Below, piece by piece: positions 50,341-57,907 of a stretch of DNA of 64,000 nt; the first letter of the stretch is position 1, and every line of letters begins with the position of its first letter. Source of the stretch: Brevibacterium atlanticum (GTDB taxonomy: Bacteria; Actinomycetota; Actinomycetes; Actinomycetales; Brevibacteriaceae); contig NZ_CP050152.1 of the NCBI RefSeq assembly GCF_011617245.1, positions 2,470,503-2,534,502 of the forward strand, in the 5' to 3' direction. Below the pieces are notes generated by a model that saw only the letters and a program-made list of their open reading frames with translations, searched no databases and was not told the origin of the DNA. The translations under genes and the position numbers were made by a program.

Positions 50341-51588
50341 ATGACACGACCGCGACGGAATCAGCAGACGCCCATCACGGCCGCTCCTGACATCCGTGCC
50401 GCCTCGAAGGTGAATTCGACCGGTCCGATCCCAGGAGCCGATCGCGTCGACCCCGAATCCCCCATCCCCACCGAAGCGACCGCCCCTGTCGCCGCCGGCT
50501 CCACCGCAGACACGACAGATCCCCGCACCGAGGCGGCCCCCACCGGCACCGCATCCGACGATGACCCGACGGCCACCTCGGCGAGTTCGACCAACCGTTC
50601 GGACGCCACCGCCGACGCGGACGCGACCGCCGACGCGGACGCGTCGTCGGTCGCGTCCGCGTCGGCGAGTCCTGCGACCGGTCCGCAGTGGATCTCGGGC
50701 ACGGCGGGGGCGACGGTTCCGGTCACTCACGGCGGACGCACGTACAAGGCCAAGCAGGGCGACACCCTCTACGGGGTGGCGAGCAAGCACGGCGTCTCCG
50801 TGCCGGCCCTGGCTGAGCTCAACCGCATCTCGCCCAGGCAGAACCTCCACCAGGGGCAGGTGCTGTCCCTGCCGGAGAAGAACGACCTGCCCGATGAGGA
50901 CCCCTCGCACGTCGTCGCGCCCGGCGAGACCTTGCAGGGCATCGCCGCCCGGCACGGCATCTCGGCCTCGACCCTGCGTCGTGCCAACGCGATGGGCGAT
51001 GACTCGTATCTCACGGTCGGCGAGCTGCTTCTGCTGCGTCCGTCGACGGCACGGCCGCGCCGCAACGCTCCCGAACCGCCGCGCGACATCCCCCGTGTGG
51101 CCGCCAGCGCCCAGGTCGAAGGCATCCGACCCTCGGTGCTCCACGCAGCCAGGCTGAACAAGTACACCCTGCTCCACCGCCGTCATCCGGCCCCGGCTCA
51201 GGCCAAGCTCATCGTCGCCCACATCGCCGAGGAGCTCGGCGCCGATCCCGCGCTCATGCAGGCTGTGGCGCACCAGGAGTCCGGGTTCCAGCACACGACG
51301 GTCTCGGCGGGCAACGCCATCGGCATCATGCAGGTCACTCCGCGTTCGGGTCGCTGGGCGTCCGACATCGTCGGCCGCGGACTCGATCTGCTCGACATCG
51401 CCGACAACATCGTCGCCGGCACCGTCATACTCGGCTGGCTCATCGAGACCGCCGAATCCGAGAACGAAGCACTGGCCGGGTACTACCAGGATCTGCGCTC
51501 GGTCCGCGCCGACGGTCTCCTGCCGGAGACCAAGGCCTTCGTCCGCACTGTGCAGCTCCAGCGCACCCGAATGCAGGAGGCTCTGTGA
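50341..51588 (+). CDS. LysM and lytic transglycosylase (SLT) protein
   Basis: A 415-residue peptidoglycan-binding and probably lytic protein. ATG 50341 has AGGTG five bases upstream. A 130-residue Ala/Asp/Thr/Ser-rich N-terminal region precedes two LysM modules (about 133-177, YKAKQGDTLYGVASKHGV, and 190-234, HVVAPGETLQGIAARHGI), a Pro/Arg linker, and an SLT-like lysozyme fold (about 300-377) with HQESGFQHTTVSAGNAIGIM; Glu313 is the presumed catalytic acid. Unexpectedly, no signal peptide or membrane helix is visible at the N-terminus, nor with the upstream in-frame starts at 50320 and 50296. Its stop overlaps the kinase start (GTGA). The kinase and this enzyme probably act together on the wall. 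Confidence 0.88.
   Translation: MTRPRRNQQTPITAAPDIRAASKVNSTGPIPGADRVDPESPIPTEATAPVAAGSTADTTDPRTEAAPTGTASDDDPTATSASSTNRSDATADADATADADASSVASASASPATGPQWISGTAGATVPVTHGGRTYKAKQGDTLYGVASKHGVSVPALAELNRISPRQNLHQGQVLSLPEKNDLPDEDPSHVVAPGETLQGIAARHGISASTLRRANAMGDDSYLTVGELLLLRPSTARPRRNAPEPPRDIPRVAASAQVEGIRPSVLHAARLNKYTLLHRRHPAPAQAKLIVAHIAEELGADPALMQAVAHQESGFQHTTVSAGNAIGIMQVTPRSGRWASDIVGRGLDLLDIADNIVAGTVILGWLIETAESENEALAGYYQDLRSVRADGLLPETKAFVRTVQLQRTRMQEAL
50611..50666. repeat. Inverted and direct repeats inside the LysM-SLT gene
   Basis: An 18-base arm at 50611-50628 pairs perfectly with 50649-50666; in addition GCCGACGCGGACGCG is repeated directly at 50611 and 50629. They encode the ADADATADADA and SSVASASAS runs of the N-terminal linker and could fold into a stable hairpin in DNA or mRNA. 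Confidence 0.8.
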
Positions 51589-53897
51589 GCACCCGTCCTG
51601 ATCCGCTCATCGGCACGGTGCTCAACGACCGCTACCGGATCGATGCGAAGATCGCTCGCGGCGGCATGGCCATGGTCTATCGCGGCACCGACCTGCGCCT
51701 GGATCGCGAGATCGCAATCAAGGTCATGCACGAGCACCTCATCTCCGATGACACCTTCGTCGAACGGTTCCGCCGGGAGGCGATCAACGCGGGACGGCTG
51801 ACCCACCCGAACCTCGTGGCCATCCACGATCAGGCGCGCGACGGCGACGTCGTCTACCTCGTTATGGAGCATCTGCCTTCGGTGACGCTGCGCCGCGAGC
51901 TCAAGCACCGCGGCACCTTCACCCCGAGGCAGGCAATCGTCGTCCTCGACGCGATCCTCGCCGCCCTCGAGGCGGTGCACTCGACGGGCATCATCCACCG
52001 TGATCTCAAGCCCGACAATGTGCTCCTTGGCACTGACGGGCAGGTCAAGCTCGCCGACTTCGGTCTCGCCCGCGCGGTGACGACGGCGACGACGACGAAG
52101 ACGCTCATCGGCACCGTCGGCTACGTCGCCCCCGAACTCGTCACCCGTGCCGGGGCTGATGCCCGCACTGACCTCTACACCGTCGGCATCATGTTCTACG
52201 AGATGCTCACCGGCACCCAGCCCTACACCGACGATGTGCCGATCCAGGTCGCCTACCGGCACGTCCACGACTCTGTGCCGCCACCGTCGGAAGTCGTGCC
52301 CCGGCTGAGTCCGCGCCTCGACGCTCTCGTCCTGTGGGCGACGTCGAAGGAGCCCGAGGACCGTCCCGCCGATGCCGCCCAGTTCCGCCTGGCACTGGCC
52401 GAGGCGCGGGCGGAGATGTCCGAGGCCGAACTCGACCTCGGCGACCCGCCGATCGCTGCCGGCGAGCACTCCCCCGTGCTCACCGCGAGCATCGACCTCG
52501 GCGAGGAGGTCCCGAAGGAGAAGAAGTCCCGGACCGACGAGATCCCGTATCTCGAGGATGAGGACGACGATGCCGGCGCCGAGGAGGCCGATGACGACAG
52601 TGCTGACGCGCCGTCGGGTGCGGCTGGAGGTTCGACAGCCGACGCTGGTGCGGCCTCCGGCACTGGGGTCGCGGCTGGAGCCGGTGTCGCAGCCGCCGCG
52701 GCAGGAATCGGCGGCGTCACCGCCGCCGTGACCTCGGACGGCGAGTCGGATGACGGCTCCGTCGGCGATAGCGGCCGCTTAGATCACTCCGCGGACGACG
52801 GCGACTCGAATACCGAATCAGCCGGCGGGGATTCCCCTGACTCCCACTCCGAATCGGATGACGGCGCTGACACGGCTGATCACGGTGGCGATGAGCTCGG
52901 CGCCAGTGCAGCCGGCGTCGCTGCAGGAGCCGGCGCGGCTGGCGCGGCTGGCGCTGCCTCGGCCAGCGATTCAGGTTCTGGCTCCGGTTCTGGCTCCGGT
53001 GGCGATTCGGCGGATCGGTCCGACGACGAATCGGATGACGATGACAAGGCTGCGGTCGCGGCCGTCGCCGCACCCGCCTCGGCGAAGGTGTCGAAGACTC
53101 GCCGTCGACGTCGTCGCGTGCTCGCCTCGCTCGTCGCCGTCGTGGCCGTGTTGGCTCTCGTGGCCTGGCTCGTCATCGCGAACCTGCCTGAGCCCACATC
53201 GATCGTGCCGGGTCAGCTGGCCGGCAAGAAGGTCGACGAGGTCACCTCGCAGCTCGAGGACAACGATCTCAAAGCCGAGCCCAAGGAGGTCTTCGACGAC
53301 TCCGTTCCGGCCGGTGAGGTCATCGGCACCGAACCGGTCAGTGGCTCCGAGCTGGCCCCGGACTCAACCGTCACGGTCGTCGTGTCCAAGGGCGAGGAGA
53401 AGTTCGCCGTTCCGAAGCTCGAGGGACTCAGCCGGTCCGATGCGGAGGCGGCACTGAAGAAGGCGAACCTCGCCGTCGGCAAGGTCGACGAGAAGTACAG
53501 CGACTCGGTCGGCAATGACCAGATCATCTCGGCGTCGAAGAAGCCCGGTGAAAAGCTGTCGAAGGGCGAGAAGATCGACCTCGTCGTCTCCAAGGGCGTG
53601 GCGCCGACACCGGTGCCCAATGTCGAAGGGCTGACCTTCGACGCCGCCTATGCGACGCTGGCCAAGCGCGGCTTCCGTGTCGGCAAGGACGAGGTGTTCT
53701 CCGACGATGTGCCCAAGGGCAAGGTCGTCTCGCAGTTCCCGAAGAGTTCGGAATCGAAGCCGGCGAACTCGCTCATCATCGTCCGCGTCTCCAAGGGCAA
53801 GGAGAAGACGGATGATGACAAGAAGGATGAGAAGAAGGACGAGAAGTCCAAGGACGACGACAAGAAGAAGGACGACTCGAAGGACAAGAAGGACTGA
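51585..53897 (+). CDS. PASTA-domain serine/threonine protein kinase
   Basis: A 770-residue transmembrane receptor kinase. GTG start overlaps the LysM-SLT stop. Kinase domain (about 8-275): glycine-rich loop KIARGGMAMVYRG, AIKVM (Lys46), IIHRDLKPDNV (Asp140), LADFGLA (Asp158), GTVGYVAPE. A 230-residue acidic and Gly/Ser/Ala-rich juxtamembrane region (about 275-500) follows, then RRRRRR and one membrane helix (about 511-533), and three extracytoplasmic PASTA domains (starting near 540, 606 and 676), which in PknB-type kinases bind muropeptides or lipid II. The last 28 residues are almost only Lys, Asp, Ser and Glu. By position it corresponds to M. tuberculosis PknL, which however lacks PASTA domains. 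Confidence 0.95.
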   Translation: MSTRPDPLIGTVLNDRYRIDAKIARGGMAMVYRGTDLRLDREIAIKVMHEHLISDDTFVERFRREAINAGRLTHPNLVAIHDQARDGDVVYLVMEHLPSVTLRRELKHRGTFTPRQAIVVLDAILAALEAVHSTGIIHRDLKPDNVLLGTDGQVKLADFGLARAVTTATTTKTLIGTVGYVAPELVTRAGADARTDLYTVGIMFYEMLTGTQPYTDDVPIQVAYRHVHDSVPPPSEVVPRLSPRLDALVLWATSKEPEDRPADAAQFRLALAEARAEMSEAELDLGDPPIAAGEHSPVLTASIDLGEEVPKEKKSRTDEIPYLEDEDDDAGAEEADDDSADAPSGAAGGSTADAGAASGTGVAAGAGVAAAAAGIGGVTAAVTSDGESDDGSVGDSGRLDHSADDGDSNTESAGGDSPDSHSESDDGADTADHGGDELGASAAGVAAGAGAAGAAGAASASDSGSGSGSGSGGDSADRSDDESDDDDKAAVAAVAAPASAKVSKTRRRRRRVLASLVAVVAVLALVAWLVIANLPEPTSIVPGQLAGKKVDEVTSQLEDNDLKAEPKEVFDDSVPAGEVIGTEPVSGSELAPDSTVTVVVSKGEEKFAVPKLEGLSRSDAEAALKKANLAVGKVDEKYSDSVGNDQIISASKKPGEKLSKGEKIDLVVSKGVAPTPVPNVEGLTFDAAYATLAKRGFRVGKDEVFSDDVPKGKVVSQFPKSSESKPANSLIIVRVSKGKEKTDDDKKDEKKDEKSKDDDKKKDDSKDKKD

Positions 53898-54005
53898 CGA
53901 GTTCTGGTCCGCCCGTGTCCTGATTCGGTCTTCTCCTGGTCCGTTCGTCGCCTTGGACCGGCTGTCATCTGGTCGGACTGACTTCGGGCTCGGCCCACCA
54001 CGCAA

Positions 54006-54042
54006 GACGGTGGCCCCACAGCTGAACTGCGGGGCCACCGTC
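54006..54042. terminator. Terminator hairpin between kinase and aroG genes
   Basis: GACGGTGGCCCC (54006-54017) pairs with GGGGCCACCGTC (54031-54042); CAG/CTG can pair in the loop. It serves the convergent kinase (plus) and DAHP synthase (minus) genes. Confidence 0.75.
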
Positions 54043-54066
54043 ACTGTCTCTGCTTGAGCCTGTCGA

Positions 54067-55461
54067 TCAGTTCCTGCGGGTGAGGTACTCCGCGACCTGG
54101 AACGCCATCTCCAGCGACTGATCGTGGTTGAGGCGAGGATCGACGAGGGTCTCGTAGCGACGCCGCAGGCCTTCGTCGTCGATCTCCGTGGCTCCGCCCA
54201 TGATCTCGGTGACGTCGTCGCCGGTGAGTTCGATGTGCAGACCACCGGGGATCGTACCGGCCTCGCCGTGGGCGTTGAAGAACCCTTCGACCTCGGCCAT
54301 CACGTCTTCGAACCGGCGGGTCTTGTAACCGGTGTTCGAGGTGATCGTGTTCCCGTGCATCGGATCGCAGACCCAGGTCACATGCGGCAGCTGATCGCCG
54401 ATGCCGGCGAGCAGCTTGGGCAGGGACTCACCGATCTGTCCGGCACCCATGCGGGTGACGAAGGTCAGACGACCGGGTTCGGCATCAGGGTCGAGCTTCT
54501 CTGCCAGGGCCAGGGCATCGTCTGCCGTGGCCGTGGGTCCGAGCTTGACACCGATCGGATTGCGCACCTTGGACAGGAAGTCCACATGTGCTCCGTCGAC
54601 CTCACGGGTGCGTTCGCCGATCCACAGGAAGTGTCCGGAGACGTCGTAGGCATCACCGGTGCGCGAGTCGATGCGGGTCAGCGCGCGTTCGTACTCGAGC
54701 AGGAGCGCCTCGTGGGCGGCGTAGAACTCGGTGGTCTTGAGCGCATCGAAATCGGCTCCGCAGGCGTCCATGAAGCGAATGGCACGATCGATTTCGCGCG
54801 CGGTCTGCTCGTAGCGCTGGTAGCCGGGGTTCGAGGCGAGGAAGCCGCGGTTCCAGTCGTGGACGAATCGCAGATCGGCGAAGCCGCCCTGAGTGAAGGC
54901 GCGGATGAGATTGAGCGTCGAGGCGGACACGTGGTACGCCTTGAGCAGCCGCTCAGGATCGTGGCGGCGGGACTCCTCGGTGAATTCGTAGCCGTTGACG
55001 ATGTCGCCGCGGAACGACGGCAGGGTCACTCCGTCCCGGGTCTCCATGTCGGCAGAGCGAGGCTTGGCGAACTGACCGGCCATGCGGCCGATCTTCACCA
55101 CGGGCATCGAACCGCCGTAGGTGAGCACGGCCGCCATCTGCAGGACCGTCTGCACACGGGCACGGATCTTGTCCGCCTGCGCACCGTCGAAGGACTCGGC
55201 ACAGTCACCACCGGCGAGGACGAACGCCTCTCCGCGCGCGGCGGCGGCGATGCGCTGCTTGAGCACATCGGCTTCGCCGGCGAAGACCAGCGGAGGTGAG
55301 GCCCGCAGATCGGTGAGGACCTCGTCGAGCGCAGCACTGTCGAGATACGTCGGCTGCTGCTTCGGATCCATCCCACGCCAGTCGTCGAGACCGCGAAGGT
55401 TGTCATTGCCGGCAGCGGCGATTTCTCTGTTGGACAGCACTGGATCGGTGTGGAGGCTCAC
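54067..55461 (-). CDS. aroG: 3-deoxy-7-phosphoheptulonate synthase, class II
   Basis: First enzyme of the shikimate pathway: joins phosphoenolpyruvate and erythrose 4-phosphate. 464 residues, the plant-like class II form. Landmarks: FAGEADVLKQRIAAAARGEA, LAGGDCAESFDG with the metal Cys, KIGRMAGQFAKPRS, TEFYAAHEALLLEYE, GVKLGPTATADDAL, FVTRMGAGQI, WVCDPMHGNTITSNTGYKTR with the metal His, and GGLHIELTGDDVTEIMGG. GTG start ten bases after the DUF151 stop; no strong ribosome site, so it likely depends on coupling. In M. tuberculosis this enzyme (Rv2178c) is inhibited together by aromatic amino acids and chorismate mutase; the sites cannot be judged here. Confidence 0.96.
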   Translation of the reverse strand: MSLHTDPVLSNREIAAAGNDNLRGLDDWRGMDPKQQPTYLDSAALDEVLTDLRASPPLVFAGEADVLKQRIAAAARGEAFVLAGGDCAESFDGAQADKIRARVQTVLQMAAVLTYGGSMPVVKIGRMAGQFAKPRSADMETRDGVTLPSFRGDIVNGYEFTEESRRHDPERLLKAYHVSASTLNLIRAFTQGGFADLRFVHDWNRGFLASNPGYQRYEQTAREIDRAIRFMDACGADFDALKTTEFYAAHEALLLEYERALTRIDSRTGDAYDVSGHFLWIGERTREVDGAHVDFLSKVRNPIGVKLGPTATADDALALAEKLDPDAEPGRLTFVTRMGAGQIGESLPKLLAGIGDQLPHVTWVCDPMHGNTITSNTGYKTRRFEDVMAEVEGFFNAHGEAGTIPGGLHIELTGDDVTEIMGGATEIDDEGLRRRYETLVDPRLNHDQSLEMAFQVAEYLTRRN

Positions 55462-55471
55462 TGTTTCACTT

Positions 55472-55960
55472 TCATGGGTTCTCTGGTCCGGTCTCGAAGT
55501 CCTCGGCCGAGACGTTGTCGAGGAAGTCCCGGAACTGGGCGACTTCCTCTTCGTCGGCTTCGGGGGCTTCGATGCCGGACTCTTCGAGCAGTTCTGAGTC
55601 GACGTACACGGGGCAGTGCGCGGTCAGCGCGAGCGTCACTGCGTCCGAGGGACGGGCGGAGATCGACTTCCCGTCGTTCGTGTTCAGCTCGGCCAGGAAG
55701 ATCTGACCGTCCTTGCCGGTGATCGTCACGTCTTCGAGCTCGGCCTCATATTTCGCGAGGACGTCGAGCAGAAGAGCATGCGCCATCGGCCGTGGAGGCG
55801 TCAGGCCCCGCTGTGCGATCGAGAGCGCATTGGCTTCGATCGCTCCCACCCAGATGGGCAGATAGTACGCGGGTTCGCTGGCTTTGAGGAGGAGGATCGG
55901 TTGGTTGGCGGGCATTTCGATGCGGACGCCGACAACCTCGACTTCGATTTTGGACATCAT
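55472..55960 (-). CDS. DUF151 (bifunctional nuclease family) protein
   Basis: A 162-residue protein of the DUF151 family, annotated elsewhere as bifunctional nuclease. Family features: KIEVEVVGVRIEMPANQPIL, LPIWVGAIEANALSIAQRGL, PRPMAHALLLDVLAKYEAEL, and ISARPSDAVTLALTAHCPVY, followed by an acidic C-terminal UVR-like tail. ATGATG start (55960 or 55957) right after GGGGG. Corresponds to Rv1829 of M. tuberculosis, which also lies after garA; there a MerR regulator stands between the two, absent here. Enzymatic role is uncertain. Confidence 0.9.
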   Translation of the reverse strand: MMSKIEVEVVGVRIEMPANQPILLLKASEPAYYLPIWVGAIEANALSIAQRGLTPPRPMAHALLLDVLAKYEAELEDVTITGKDGQIFLAELNTNDGKSISARPSDAVTLALTAHCPVYVDSELLEESGIEAPEADEEEVAQFRDFLDNVSAEDFETGPENP

Positions 55961-55967
55961 CCCCCGG

Positions 55968-57044
55968 TCAGGAGCGCGGACGCTGCTGGAAGATCATACG
56001 GAACTTGCCGATCTGCACATCGGCGCCGTTCTGCAGTTCGATGGAATCGATGAGCTGCCGACCGACGTAGGTGCCGTTGAGCGATCCGGTGTCCCGCAGA
56101 GTGAAGCCGCTGGGTGTGCGGATGAACTCGGCGTGCTTGCGCGAGACGGTGACGTCGTCGAGGAAGATGTCAGCGTTCGGGCTGCGACCCACGGTCACCA
56201 CATCGGTGTCGAGCAGGATCTGTGAGCCCGAGTCCGGTCCCGAGACGACGACGAGGAGAGCGTCGGCGTCCTGCAGACCGTCGAGGTCGGGCACCGGGTG
56301 GATCTCGCCGGTGTGCGGATCCAGAATCCCCTGGAACTGCTGGCTGCCCGAATCGCTCATCTGATCATAGTTCCCTTCGGCCGGTCCGCCCTGCGGCTGG
56401 CCCGACTGCGGCTGGTTGGGGTTGAACTGGCCGTTCTGACCGGCACCGTTCGAACCGTACTGCTGCGGGGCACCGCTCTGCTGTGGATAGCCACCCTGCT
56501 GGCTGTACTGCTGGCTGTACTGCCCGGCTCCGTTGGAGCCGTACTGGGGCTGGCTTCCCTGCGGCTGACCCGACTGAGGCTGACTGTACCCCTGCGGCTG
56601 ATACTGGTTTCCTTGCGGCTGGTACTGCTGCTGCCCCTGGCTGCCCTGCCCGTTGCCCGCATAGGGCTGGTTGGCCGGCTGCGAAGCACCGTAGTTCTGG
56701 CCGCCCTGGGGCGTTCCGCCATAGTTCTGGCCCGCTTGCGGCGTTCCGCCGTAGTTCTGGCCCGCCTGCTGGGTGCCGCCGTAGTTCTGGCTCGCCTGCG
56801 GCGTACCGCCATAGTTCTGGCCGCCGCCGTACTGCGGTGCCTGAGGGGCATCGCTGCTCGGCTGACCGTAGGACTGGGAGTTTCCCTGTCCGTTCTGATC
56901 GACCTGTTGGTTCACTCTGGTCGCCGAATCATCGTCGCCGTTGTTATTGGCGCCGAACGGGAACTTCTTCGACTGCGGCACCTGGCCATTGTCGTACCAG
57001 GGCTGCGAGGGGGCCGGACGATTCTGTTCGTGGTTCTGCGACAT
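55968..57044 (-). CDS. GarA/OdhI-like FHA protein with a Gln/Gly/Tyr-rich prion-like region
   Basis: A 358-residue protein whose C-terminal FHA domain (about 263-355) is close to GarA/OdhI: VVTVGRSPNADIFLDDVTVS, RKHAEF, DTGSLNGTYVGRQLID and VQIGKFRMIF. FHA domains bind phosphothreonine, and GarA/OdhI control 2-oxoglutarate use as kinase-switched inhibitors. Here the N-terminal 240 residues are dominated by Gln, Gly, Asn, Tyr, Ser and Pro, with five perfect-period decapeptides around GQNYGGTPQA (about 75-118). The ETTS phosphosite typical of GarA/OdhI is not seen; DDDSATRVN near residue 40 is the only acidic-threonine candidate. ATG overlaps the gcvH stop (TAATG). Coupled with gcvH and DUF151. 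Confidence 0.88.
   Translation of the reverse strand: MSQNHEQNRPAPSQPWYDNGQVPQSKKFPFGANNNGDDDSATRVNQQVDQNGQGNSQSYGQPSSDAPQAPQYGGGQNYGGTPQASQNYGGTQQAGQNYGGTPQAGQNYGGTPQGGQNYGASQPANQPYAGNGQGSQGQQQYQPQGNQYQPQGYSQPQSGQPQGSQPQYGSNGAGQYSQQYSQQGGYPQQSGAPQQYGSNGAGQNGQFNPNQPQSGQPQGGPAEGNYDQMSDSGSQQFQGILDPHTGEIHPVPDLDGLQDADALLVVVSGPDSGSQILLDTDVVTVGRSPNADIFLDDVTVSRKHAEFIRTPSGFTLRDTGSLNGTYVGRQLIDSIELQNGADVQIGKFRMIFQQRPRS
56691..56820. repeat. 30-bp tandem repeats encoding the GQNYGG decapeptides
   Basis: TAGTTCTGGC-type units recur at 56691, 56721, 56751, 56781 and 56811, an exact 30-bp period with few substitutions. In frame on the minus strand they encode the repeated decapeptide of the FHA protein. 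The units differ mainly in third positions, so they have been kept by selection on the protein or are not very recent. Confidence 0.85.
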
Positions 57045-57448
57045 TACGCCTCCTCGCTCTCAATGAGCTGTTTGTACTGCTCGCTGTCCATCAGCGATTC
57101 CAGCTGTTCCGGTTCGCTGAGTTCGACAAGATACATCCACCCGTCTTCGAACGGCGACGAATTCACTGTTTCGGGAGAGTCGTCGAGCGACTCATTGACC
57201 TCGGTGATGGTGCCGGAGACGGGCGCAATGAGATCGGACACGCTCTTCGTGCTCTCGACTTCACCGCATGACTCGCCGACGGTGATCTCGTCACCCACTG
57301 CTGGAAGGTCGACATAGACGACATCGCCCAGCTGCTCCTGCGCGAAATGCGTGATGCCCACGCGGACGACAGCGTTGTCATCCGTGGACGCAGTCCACTC
57401 ATGGTCGCGCGAGTACCGGTAAGACACTGGATAATCCAGATCTGCCAT
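57044..57448 (-). CDS. gcvH: Glycine cleavage system H protein
   Basis: Lipoyl carrier of the glycine cleavage system. 134 residues from ATG 57448 (AGAGGAG upstream). Family features: YRYSRDHEWTA, VGITHFAQEQLGDVVYVDLP, and the lipoylation site CGEVESTKSVSDL with Lys68, followed by NESLDDSPETVNSSPFEDGW. The gcvP and gcvT genes are not in the window. The gcvH-garA order is conserved with M. tuberculosis Rv1826-Rv1827. No glycine riboswitch fold is evident upstream. Confidence 0.96.
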   Translation of the reverse strand: MADLDYPVSYRYSRDHEWTASTDDNAVVRVGITHFAQEQLGDVVYVDLPAVGDEITVGESCGEVESTKSVSDLIAPVSGTITEVNESLDDSPETVNSSPFEDGWMYLVELSEPEQLESLMDSEQYKQLIESEEA

Positions 57449-57535
57449 GTCGACTCCTCTAGTTTGTCGGTGTACCAAGCATAGCCGCCTGGGCCACTTT
57501 CATAACAATCACGAAACGGAAATGTTACCGAGGTA

Positions 57536-57589
57536 CAGGTCAAGGCCTGCCCGAGACCTGCTTCGTCGGTATCCACCTGGGATGATACC
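57536..57589. promoter_or_regulatory. Two dyads in the gcvH/tRNA-Pro gap
   Basis: CAGGTC (57536-57541) with GACCTG (57555-57560), and GGTATC (57568-57573) with GATACC (57584-57589), the latter followed by TGCTTTT. They lie upstream of both the divergent gcvH and the tRNA promoter. Role unknown; they may be operators or hairpins. Confidence 0.35.
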
Positions 57590-57617
57590 TGCTTTTCGGA
57601 GGTCACGGTACGTGGTT

Positions 57618-57645
57618 TTGGCACTTGGCCCTTCATCGGTATAAG
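57618..57645 (+). promoter_or_regulatory. Promoter of tRNA-Pro
   Basis: TTGGCA (57618-57623) and TATAAG (57640-57645) separated by 16 bp, 33 bp before the mature tRNA end; a good housekeeping-sigma promoter. Confidence 0.6.
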
Positions 57646-57678
57646 CTGGTTCTCGTTGCCCACGAGGGAGTTCGGTAA

Positions 57679-57752
57679 CGGGCTATGGCGCAGCTTGGTA
57701 GCGCGCTTCACTGGGGGTGAAGAGGTCGTGGGTTCAAATCCCGCTAGCCCGA
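57679..57752 (+). tRNA. tRNA-Pro (anticodon GGG)
   Basis: A 74-base tRNA. Acceptor stem CGGGCTA pairs with TAGCCCG, discriminator A (57752). D arm GCGC-AGCTTGGTA-GCGC, anticodon stem CTTCA/TGAAG with the loop CTGGGGG giving anticodon GGG, and T arm GTGGG-TTCAAAT-CCCGC. CCA is not encoded. It reads CCC and CCU. The neighbouring sequence shows no sign of an integrated element. Confidence 0.95.
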
Positions 57753-57859
57753 CAATCCAATGTGTTGCGACATCGTTCATTCGATGACGCGGCACATTCC
57801 TCTTTTTCTCTGCAGACTCTCCCTCAGCCTCGAACCGGGCACAGCACCGGGTTCCGTGC

Positions 57860-57907
57860 CCGAAACTCATCTCCCGGACTCCGCAGCCGAAACTCATCTC
57901 CCGGACT
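57860..57907. repeat. 27-bp-period duplication spanning the nhaD stop codon
   Basis: CCGAAACTCATCTCCCGGACT occurs at 57860-57880 and again at 57887-57907. The second copy contains the end of the antiporter gene (QSGR and TGA on the minus strand); the first copy is a pseudo-end behind it. A recent local duplication. Confidence 0.8.

Noticed and set aside
57449..57610. Glycine riboswitch upstream of gcvH
   Set aside because: The conserved glycine aptamer core could not be recognised; the two dyads seen are short and lie behind the likely promoter.
57679..57907. tRNA-Pro as an integration site of a mobile element
   Set aside because: No duplicated tRNA 3' end, integrase or change in gene style follows; the nearby repeat is a duplication of the nhaD end, not of the tRNA.
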